A stretch of DNA of 64,000 nt from Anoxybacillus tengchongensis. GTDB lineage: Bacteria > Bacillota > Bacilli > Bacillales > Anoxybacillaceae. Each line of letters opens with the position of its first letter. Within the stretch, counting starts at the first letter, position 1. The translations under genes and the position numbers were made by a program. The notes below the pieces were generated by a model that was not told the origin of the DNA, did no database searches, and saw only the letters and a program-made list of their open reading frames with translations. Below, one piece after another: positions 57,605 through 64,000 of the stretch. The stretch spans positions 132,248 to 196,247 of the forward strand of contig NZ_JACHES010000005.1 of the NCBI RefSeq assembly GCF_014201585.1, read 5' to 3'.

Positions 57605-58306
57605 ATGACAGAGAAGCAACGATTTTTCCAATTTAGCGAGCAATGGTGTGCGATTCATGTTCCAGATCGACCGAACGGATTTGCTTTACTTATTTTAGGA
57701 GACGTATCTCATTTTGTCGATGACAAGACGAGCTTATGGATGCAACATGTTGGAAAAAACAAGTTGTTACACGATTTATTACAGTATGGATATACGATTT
57801 TTTACTCACATTTGTACGGCGCAAATTGGGGAAGTCCTAAAGCCGTCAAACTAGCGAAACAGCTTATTCATTACGTATTAAAAACAGAAATTTTAAATGA
57901 ACGCATTTACGTGTTGGCAGAAGGAATGGGGGCGCTTGTTGCCCTGCAATTAATGAACGACTTGGGTGATCAAATACGCGCGATTGCGCTATTAAACCCT
58001 TGTTTATCTTTACAGGCGCAGGTGCAATATGAAAAAGAACATAAATTTTTTTATAAACGGCTTATGCGTCAATTGAAACAAGCGTATGGACAAGAAGAAA
58101 TGGAACGATGTATCCCACCGGTTTCTCCGCCCATTGTGCCGCTGAAAATTTGGCAAGTGTCAGGCGTGAATCCATATCCGCCAACGATTCATGCACGAGC
58201 GTATGCTCAAACGTTTCACGTTCCTGTTTCGTACCATTTGCCTGAAAAAAAGTATACGTTTGCACAAGCGATCCACAAGTTTTACGAACAATATAATGAT
58301 GTATAG
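57605..58306 (+). CDS. Alpha/beta-hydrolase-like protein without a serine nucleophile (YjaU position)
   Basis: 233 residues from ATG 57605 behind TTAAGGTGG; the longer frame to 57479 has no site. The overall pattern is of an alpha/beta hydrolase: LLILGDVSHFVDD in place of the oxyanion strand, then IYVLAEGMGALVALQLM where the GxSxG elbow should be. There the expected serine is glycine (AEGMG), and a clear catalytic His near the end is not evident. It may therefore be a non-catalytic or binding version. It occupies the place of B. subtilis yjaU, upstream of med. A terminator follows directly. Confidence 0.8.
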   Translation: MTEKQRFFQFSEQWCAIHVPDRPNGFALLILGDVSHFVDDKTSLWMQHVGKNKLLHDLLQYGYTIFYSHLYGANWGSPKAVKLAKQLIHYVLKTEILNERIYVLAEGMGALVALQLMNDLGDQIRAIALLNPCLSLQAQVQYEKEHKFFYKRLMRQLKQAYGQEEMERCIPPVSPPIVPLKIWQVSGVNPYPPTIHARAYAQTFHVPVSYHLPEKKYTFAQAIHKFYEQYNDV

Positions 58307-58331
58307 TCCCCATACCCGTGGGGATTTTTTC
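58307..58331 (+). terminator. Terminator after the YjaU-like gene
   Basis: TCCCCA (58307-58312) pairs with TGGGGA (58319-58324) with a 6-nt loop, then TTTTTTC. It begins right after the stop codon. Confidence 0.8.
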
Positions 58332-58396
58332 TTTACCAACTAGAAACAAAGCAAGTAAAATAAGAGATGAAACGGAAAAAGGAGTGTTGCATATTG

Positions 58397-59350
58397 ATGA
58401 GGCGATATATATTTTTGATCTTTGCACTACTTTTTATTTTATCGGCATGCGCTCCTGTCCAGATGTCATCGGGGAAGTTGCAAAAAGTCGGCCTGCTTGT
58501 TCCTGATACGATTGATGATCAAGTGTGGGGAACGAAAGGATATAAAGGGTTGCTTCGCGTTCAAGCGAAATTTGGTGTCGATGTGTTTTATCGTGAAGGG
58601 GTAAACTCAAAGGCCGCGACTAAACAAGCGGTAAAAGAATTTCATCAAAAAGGCGTCAATTTAATTTTTGGGCATGGGAACGAATATGGGGAATATTTTG
58701 ATGACATCGCGGAAAAATACCCGAACATACATTTTGTATTTTTTAACGGAGAAGCGAAAAAGAAAAATGTAACGAGCTTTCAGTTTAAAGGGCATGCGAT
58801 GGGCTTTTTTGGCGGTATGGTCGCAGGGCATATGACGAAAACGAATAAAATCGGTGTTATTGCTGCGTTTGAATGGCAACCGGAAGTGGACGGTTTTTTT
58901 GAAGGAGCATTATATGAAAACGAAAACGTTCACGTTGATGTAGAATATGTGCAAAGTTGGGATGACATTGATGCAGCGATGGCAATTGTTGAGCGAATGA
59001 TCGCTGATGGGGTCGATATCGTATATCCTGCTGGCGATAAATTTAGCGTACCGATCATTGAAAAAATGAAAGAACATGGGCTATATGCGATTGGCTATGT
59101 GACAGACCAAGCAGATTTAGGGGAACGTACTGTGCTGACGAGCACCGTCCAACATGTCGATGCATTATATGAGCTCGTTGCGCAAAAGTTTATCGACAGA
59201 GAGTTAACGTCAGGAACGACATATGTTGATTTTCAAGACGGTGTCGTTGAACTCGGCACGTTTAGCCCGCTTGTCGATGAATCGTTCCAACAAAAAATAA
59301 CAGAAGCCATTGAACGATATAAAAAAACGGGGAAATTGCCAAATGAGTGA
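58397..59350 (+). CDS. med: Med, BMP-family lipoprotein (positive effector of comK in B. subtilis)
   Basis: 317 residues from ATG 58397; a TTG at 58394 has better spacing to the upstream GGAG and may be the true start. Lipoprotein signal ends FILSAC (C18). BMP/periplasmic-binding fold: VGLLVPDTIDDQVWGTKGYKGL, NLIFGHGNEYGEYF, FKGHAMGFFGGMVAGHMTKTNKIGVIAAFE. In B. subtilis Med raises ComK and affects competence. There med is followed by comZ; here only a terminator and the fabH promoter follow, so comZ is absent from this position. Confidence 0.9.
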   Translation: MRRYIFLIFALLFILSACAPVQMSSGKLQKVGLLVPDTIDDQVWGTKGYKGLLRVQAKFGVDVFYREGVNSKAATKQAVKEFHQKGVNLIFGHGNEYGEYFDDIAEKYPNIHFVFFNGEAKKKNVTSFQFKGHAMGFFGGMVAGHMTKTNKIGVIAAFEWQPEVDGFFEGALYENENVHVDVEYVQSWDDIDAAMAIVERMIADGVDIVYPAGDKFSVPIIEKMKEHGLYAIGYVTDQADLGERTVLTSTVQHVDALYELVAQKFIDRELTSGTTYVDFQDGVVELGTFSPLVDESFQQKITEAIERYKKTGKLPNE

Positions 59351-59377
59351 GGTGGGGAATACCTCCTCATTTTTTTA
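59348..59377 (+). terminator. Terminator of med
   Basis: TGAGGTGG (59348-59355) pairs with CCTCCTCA (59362-59369) with one mismatch, then TTTTTTTATT. The stem starts in the med stop codon. Confidence 0.78.
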
Positions 59378-59422
59378 TTGCACGAAACGAGAAAAGAAAG
59401 TAAAATTAGTACCAAGTAATAA
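59378..59422 (+). promoter_or_regulatory. fabH-fabF promoter with FapR operator
   Basis: TTGCAC (59378-59383), 17-bp spacer, TAAAAT (59401-59406). Overlapping the -10 and the predicted start (near 59413) is TTAGTACCAAGTAATAA (59406-59422), which differs only at a few positions from the FapR palindrome TTAGTACCTRGTACTAA. FapR, sensing malonyl-CoA, represses fabHA-fabF in B. subtilis from the same place. Confidence 0.85.
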
Positions 59423-59452
59423 AGTTTGATAATAAAAGGAGACGATATTTCC

Positions 59453-60385
59453 GTGAATGCAGGAATTATTGGAATTGGACGATATTTGCCAGAGCGTATT
59501 GTGACGAATAAAGAATTAGAACAACGAATGGATACGTCTGATGAATGGATTCGGACGAGAACAGGCATTGAAGAACGGCGCATTGCTTCAGACGATATGG
59601 ATACGTCCGATATGGCATATATCGCAGCGAAGCGCGCGCTTGATGATGCGGGTATTTCTCCCGAACAAATTGATTTCATTTTAGTAGCAACGGTCACACC
59701 AGATCGCGCGTTTCCGTCTGTTGCATGTATGCTGCAAGAAAAGCTTGGCGCAGTGCGCGCGGCGGCGCTTGATGTGAGCGCAGCATGTGCAGGATTTATG
59801 TATGCGATGGTGACGGCGAAACAATTTATCGAAACGGACACGTACAAATATGTGCTCGTTGTTGGGGTAGAAAAATTATCGAAAATCGTCGATTGGACGG
59901 ATCGGAACACAGCGGTGTTGTTTGGAGACGGTGCAGGCGCTGTTGTGATGGGAAAAGTTTCGGAAGGTCGTGGCATCGTGTCGTTTGAGCTCGGTGCGGA
60001 CGGAACAGGCGGAAAATATTTATACGAAGACGATTATGTCGTGATGAACGGACGGGAAGTATTTAAATTTGCCGTGCGTCAAATGGGAGAGTCGTGCATT
60101 CGTGTGCTAGAAAAAGCAGGGTTGACGAAGGCGGACGTTGACTTTTTAATTCCGCATCAAGCGAACATTCGCATTATGGAAGCGGCGCGCGAACGGTTAG
60201 AGCTACCAGTTGACCGCATGTCGATTACCGTGAATAAATACGGAAATACATCCGCTGCATCCATTCCGATTTCGCTCGTCGAAGAAGTAGAAGCTGGACG
60301 CATTCAAGATGGCGATTTAATTATTATGGTCGGTTTCGGCGGTGGATTAACTTGGGGCGCTATTGCGTTGCGCTGGGGCAAATAA
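59453..60385 (+). CDS. fabH: 3-oxoacyl-ACP synthase III
   Basis: 310 residues from GTG 59453 behind AAAGGAG. Begins with [16 protein letters not shown]. Catalytic triad: C112 in [11 protein letters not shown], His in [10 protein letters not shown], Asn in [12 protein letters not shown]. It condenses acyl-CoA (branched primers in bacilli) with malonyl-ACP to start fatty acid synthesis. In an operon with fabF 29 bp later. Confidence 0.96.
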   Translation: MNAGIIGIGRYLPERIVTNKELEQRMDTSDEWIRTRTGIEERRIASDDMDTSDMAYIAAKRALDDAGISPEQIDFILVATVTPDRAFPSVACMLQEKLGAVRAAALDVSAACAGFMYAMVTAKQFIETDTYKYVLVVGVEKLSKIVDWTDRNTAVLFGDGAGAVVMGKVSEGRGIVSFELGADGTGGKYLYEDDYVVMNGREVFKFAVRQMGESCIRVLEKAGLTKADVDFLIPHQANIRIMEAARERLELPVDRMSITVNKYGNTSAASIPISLVEEVEAGRIQDGDLIIMVGFGGGLTWGAIALRWGK

Positions 60386-60414
60386 CGATGTATGATGAAA
60401 CAAAGGAGTGATGT

Positions 60415-61659
60415 GTGGTGACGAAAAGACGAGTGGTTGTCACGGGGTTAGGAGCAGTGACGCCGTTAGGAAATGATGTTGAAACGACGTGGAAACATAT
60501 CGTTGCCGGACAATCAGGCATCGGTCCGCTCACACGATTAAACGCGGACGATTTTCCTGCGAAAGTGGCAGCGGAAGTGAAAGATTTTCAAGTTGAACAG
60601 TTTATGGATAAAAAAGAAGCGCGTAAAATGGATCGCTTCACACAATACGCAGTCGCGGCTTCGATGATGGCCGTAAAAGATGCGAATTTACAAATTACAG
60701 AAGATAACGCTGCACGCGTCGGCGTATGGATCGGTTCAGGCATCGGTGGGATGGAAACGTACGAAGAACAGCTAAAGACGTTTTTAGAAAAAGGGTATCG
60801 CCGCGTGAGCCCGTTTTTCGTTCCGATGATGATTCCAGATATGGCGGCAGGGCAAGTGTCGATTATACTTGGCGCAAAAGGAATGAACTCATGTACAGTG
60901 ACCGCTTGTGCAACAGGAACGAACTCGATTGGCGATGCGTTTAAAGTTATTGAGCGCGGTGATGCGGACGTCATGATTACAGGCGGAACAGAGGCGCCGA
61001 TTACGCATATGGCGTTTGCAGGATTTAGCGCCGCAAAAGCGCTCTCGTTTAATCCAGACCCGAAAACAGCATGCCGTCCGTTCGATCAACATCGAGATGG
61101 ATTTATTATGGGCGAAGGGGCTGGCATTATTATTTTGGAAGAACTAGAACATGCGCTAAAACGCGGTGCGCGCATTTATGCAGAAATTGTCGGCTACGGT
61201 GCGACAGGGGATGCGTATCATATTACGGCACCAGCACCTGGCGGAGAAGGCGGTGTACGCGCGATGCGCCAAGCGCTTCGTGATGCGAATATGCAACCAG
61301 AAGACATCGATTACATTAATGCACACGGAACGAGCACAGAGTATAACGATAAATATGAAACGATGGCGATTAAAGAAGTATTTGGTGAACATGCGTACAA
61401 ATTAGCGGTCAGCTCGACAAAATCAATGACTGGTCATTTGCTTGGCGCAGCTGGCGCGATTGAAGCGATTTTCTCCGTTTTATCGATTTACGACGGCGTC
61501 ATTCCGCCGACGATTAATTATGAAACGCCAGATCCAGAATGCGACTTAGATTACGTGCCAAACGTGGCGCGCAAACAAGACGTGCGTGCCGTATTAAGCA
61601 ATTCGCTCGGTTTTGGTGGACATAATGCGACAATTATTTTCAAAAAATATGAAGGATGA
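60415..61659 (+). CDS. fabF: 3-oxoacyl-ACP synthase II
   Basis: 414 residues, GTG 60415 behind AAAGGAG (a second GTG directly follows). KAS II triad: C165 in [14 protein letters not shown], His in [11 protein letters not shown], His in [19 protein letters not shown]. It carries out the elongating condensations of fatty acid synthesis with malonyl-ACP. Followed at once by a strong hairpin. Confidence 0.96.
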   Translation: MVTKRRVVVTGLGAVTPLGNDVETTWKHIVAGQSGIGPLTRLNADDFPAKVAAEVKDFQVEQFMDKKEARKMDRFTQYAVAASMMAVKDANLQITEDNAARVGVWIGSGIGGMETYEEQLKTFLEKGYRRVSPFFVPMMIPDMAAGQVSIILGAKGMNSCTVTACATGTNSIGDAFKVIERGDADVMITGGTEAPITHMAFAGFSAAKALSFNPDPKTACRPFDQHRDGFIMGEGAGIIILEELEHALKRGARIYAEIVGYGATGDAYHITAPAPGGEGGVRAMRQALRDANMQPEDIDYINAHGTSTEYNDKYETMAIKEVFGEHAYKLAVSSTKSMTGHLLGAAGAIEAIFSVLSIYDGVIPPTINYETPDPECDLDYVPNVARKQDVRAVLSNSLGFGGHNATIIFKKYEG

Positions 61660-61679
61660 GGCTCTCCTCATCCTTTTCA
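61652..61679 (+). terminator. Terminator of fabH-fabF
   Basis: AAGGATGAGG (61652-61661) pairs perfectly with CCTCATCCTT (61666-61675), CTCT loop, followed by TTCACATTTT. Overlaps the fabF stop. Confidence 0.82.
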
Positions 61680-61729
61680 CATTTTCCTTTCGTTTGTCGT
61701 ACAATGCGATAACGAAAGGAGGGAGTGTC

Positions 61730-62452
61730 ATGGGAGTGATTAACACAAAAAACTGGTTTGAACATGACAAATGGCGAGAAAAAATAAAAGAAGACGTACA
61801 GCGCCATTTATTTGCGCATGGGATGGCGCGGCGCAATCAACATGACATCATGAAACAGCTTGAACAAAAAAACGTATGGGCGTTTGTTGCCAACAAGTTT
61901 GCTGAGCTAAAAAAAGAGTGGAATGGGCCAGATGTGCCGATTTATATTTTCCCTGCTGATGCTACCAACCGTTCGCTCCAACATGAATTTGGCGGAAAGT
62001 CAGGCGTCGCTTTTCGCGATCAACTATTTTTATTTTTGCTTCCTCATGTTCCGAATGAACATATTTACGCCCTCCTCATCCACGAATACAATCACGTTTG
62101 CCGTTTACATGTGGATCCGAAAAATGAGCGCGACTATACGCTCCTTGACCGCATCGTCATGGAAGGATTAGCCGAAAACGCGGTGTATGAGCGACTTGGG
62201 AGCAAATATGTCGCGAAATGGACGACATATTACACAGAGGAACAACTAAAGCAGTTTACGAAAAAATGGATCGTGCCAAACATGTCGCTTCGTCCAGACG
62301 ATGCGCGTTACCGTGCGCTTTTATACGGTTCAACATTTTATCCGCGCATGCTCGGCTATGCGGTCGGGTATGACATTGTGAAGCGAGCGTTGGAAAAAAA
62401 GACGATAATCGAATTATTGACAATGGAATCAGAACAAATTTTTTTTATGTAA
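61730..62452 (+). CDS. yjaZ: Predicted zinc metalloprotease, DUF2268 (YjaZ)
   Basis: 240 residues from ATG 61730 behind AAAGGAGGG; the frame runs upstream into fabF without a site. The metal motif HEYNH (HExxH) occurs in YALLIHEYNHVCRLH, followed about 30 residues later by IVMEGLAENAVYE, where the Glu may be the third ligand. No signal peptide or membrane segment. Predicted cytoplasmic peptidase of unknown substrate. Same place after fabF as in B. subtilis. Confidence 0.88.
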   Translation: MGVINTKNWFEHDKWREKIKEDVQRHLFAHGMARRNQHDIMKQLEQKNVWAFVANKFAELKKEWNGPDVPIYIFPADATNRSLQHEFGGKSGVAFRDQLFLFLLPHVPNEHIYALLIHEYNHVCRLHVDPKNERDYTLLDRIVMEGLAENAVYERLGSKYVAKWTTYYTEEQLKQFTKKWIVPNMSLRPDDARYRALLYGSTFYPRMLGYAVGYDIVKRALEKKTIIELLTMESEQIFFM

Positions 62453-62507
62453 CGCATCGTTTCCCGGTTTGTTCATACATATAGTAGTGGACAAGGGGGA
62501 CAAATGT

Positions 62508-62714
62508 ATGCGTTTCTTTTTTTATTTGCTTGGGTTTGGGATGTCGGTCATTGGTGGAACGACGATGATTGCGTATTTAAACATTATGGCATCGCGTGCA
62601 GATTGGAAAGAATATTTGTTATTTATTAGCACAAAAGTGGAATGTTATTTTTTACCTATCGGCTTATTCATGACGTGGCTAAGTATTTTTTTCCCATTTC
62701 GTGATGATGGTTAA
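62508..62714 (+). CDS. Small two-helix membrane protein of unknown function
   Basis: 68 residues from ATG 62508 behind AAGGGGGA. Two hydrophobic segments (about 2-25 and 43-62) flank a short polar loop (SRADWKEY); ends FPFRDDG. I do not recognise a named family. It lies where B. subtilis carries the app oligopeptide transporter genes between yjaZ and yjbA, which are absent here. Confidence 0.75.
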   Translation: MRFFFYLLGFGMSVIGGTTMIAYLNIMASRADWKEYLLFISTKVECYFLPIGLFMTWLSIFFPFRDDG

Positions 62715-62790
62715 ATTTAGGGTGAAATGGAATAAAATGAACGACCTCTGACCATACTGTGAACAAATCGTTTGAAGTGAGGGGTTATGC

Positions 62791-63531
62791 ATGTTATATC
62801 TTCACGATGTTTGGGTAAATTGGTTTGAAGGAGAAGAAAATGGATATAACGTTTGCCACTTTTATGAGTGGAGAAAAGATGATGCGATTGAGTTATTAGA
62901 TCAAGTTCCAGTATTAAAAGTGAGCCCACAACTGTTTTACTACTTGGAAAATAGTCTATCGGAAATTCCTAAACCGTTGCTTGAAGATGTGTATCAAAAA
63001 GCGTATGTGCGCAAAAATCATGAACGCATTCAGCTTGATTATTGTTTTATTGCCACAGATGGCTATGGCATCGTTGCGATTGATACGATTGGCTATCACA
63101 TTCCGATTCGTAAAAGCCGACTCATTCCACGTCAAGAACAGCTCGTTTATGAGATGATGAAAGAGCAAGATGTGCGCATATATCCGTTTCAACAAAGTGA
63201 AAAAGAATATCATATTTTATCGCCCCATCCTGCGCTCATGAGCGGATTGACGCGCAAAGAGCGACAATTGAAGCAGCTGTTATTTATGGCGCTTGATCAA
63301 TTGTACGGAACGAAAAATGTCGCTGAAGTGCGCTATTGGTATACGGAGTGGGCGCCAGAAAAGTATGCATACATTCAACAAATGTCGTTTGAAGAAGCGT
63401 GGAACGGCTTGTACGAAGAAGCGAAATACGGATGGTCGGACCGCCATGCGCATTTGTGCGAACGGCTCGTGAAAGGACAACCGTTTTTTGAAAAACTATG
63501 GGAAATGGAACAAGAACCGAAAGTGAATTAA
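62791..63531 (+). CDS. yjbA: YjbA family protein (DUF3603)
   Basis: 246 residues, ATG behind TGAGGGG. Soluble, no signal or membrane segment. The N-terminus ([19 protein letters not shown]) and the middle ([29 protein letters not shown]) resemble the Bacillus YjbA family of unknown function. Position next to trpS matches B. subtilis. No catalytic motif visible. Confidence 0.87.
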   Translation: MLYLHDVWVNWFEGEENGYNVCHFYEWRKDDAIELLDQVPVLKVSPQLFYYLENSLSEIPKPLLEDVYQKAYVRKNHERIQLDYCFIATDGYGIVAIDTIGYHIPIRKSRLIPRQEQLVYEMMKEQDVRIYPFQQSEKEYHILSPHPALMSGLTRKERQLKQLLFMALDQLYGTKNVAEVRYWYTEWAPEKYAYIQQMSFEEAWNGLYEEAKYGWSDRHAHLCERLVKGQPFFEKLWEMEQEPKVN

Positions 63532-63561
63532 AAAACTCAGCCCCACACGGAGCTGAGTTTT

Positions 63562-63563
<2 letters not shown>
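63531..63563. terminator. Bidirectional terminator between yjbA and trpS
   Basis: AAAAACTCAGC (63531-63541) pairs with GCTGAGTTTTT (63552-63562) with a 10-nt loop, with A and T tracts on both sides. Serves yjbA and the convergent trpS. Confidence 0.88.
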
Positions 63564-63999
<436 letters not shown>

Positions 64000-64000
64000 C

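Overview
The window comes from a thermophilic, moderately low-GC Bacillaceae chromosome, most likely Anoxybacillus or a close Geobacillus/Parageobacillus relative. Three things point there: gene order that follows Bacillus subtilis over long stretches (yitJ-yitK-yitS-yitT-yitU-yitV, argCJBD-carAB-argF-yjzC-yjzD-yjaU-med-fabH-fabF-yjaZ-yjbA-trpS); a neopullulanase whose catalytic residues fall at D328/E357/D424, as in the Geobacillus stearothermophilus enzyme; and a 504-residue membrane-anchored alpha-amylase of the Anoxybacillus type. The organism is inferred from gene content and order, not from a database search.

Layout. 1-2.7 kb: the 3' end of a carotenoid desaturase, a MATE exporter and an AraC-type regulator. 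2.7-13.3 kb: a starch/maltodextrin locus with cytoplasmic neopullulanase, the MalEFG-type ABC importer, a surface-anchored alpha-amylase, a GH31 alpha-glucosidase and a LacI-type regulator; operator-like and cre-like sites lie between the two divergent transcription units. 13.3-30.3 kb: a B12 riboswitch followed by an unbroken run of 19 tightly packed genes for anaerobic (cobalt-early) adenosylcobalamin synthesis, with a CbiMNQO cobalt importer built in. 30.3-35.7 kb: on the opposite strand, yitJ and cobalamin-dependent metH behind a SAM-I (S-box) riboswitch. The B12 operon and its main likely consumer, MetH, converge on one 18-bp perfect hairpin.

35.8-44.7 kb: YajQ/YitK; a BMP-family lipoprotein paired with a chemoreceptor behind a sigma-D-like promoter; DegV; YitT; small conserved proteins; a HAD phosphatase; a YitV-type hydrolase; and ywiC with fnr, where ywiC has an FNR box at exactly -41.5 from a predicted start. 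44.8-54.2 kb: the arginine/carbamoyl-phosphate operon argCJBD-carAB-argF. 54.2-64 kb: yjzC, clpB (with a CtsR operator), an intergenic palindromic repeat, yjzD, a yjaU-like protein, med, fabH-fabF (with a FapR operator), yjaZ, a small membrane protein, yjbA and the 3' end of trpS.

I see no rRNA, tRNA, CRISPR array, prophage, transposase gene or defence island. The region is mostly conserved core metabolism. The most interesting material is regulatory architecture and gene pairing (BMP lipoprotein plus chemoreceptor under sigma-D; the coupled riboswitch-controlled B12 supply and demand; precisely placed FNR, CtsR and FapR sites) and some odd proteins, rather than a clearly new enzyme system. 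All start-codon choices rest on ribosome-binding-site spacing and family length.
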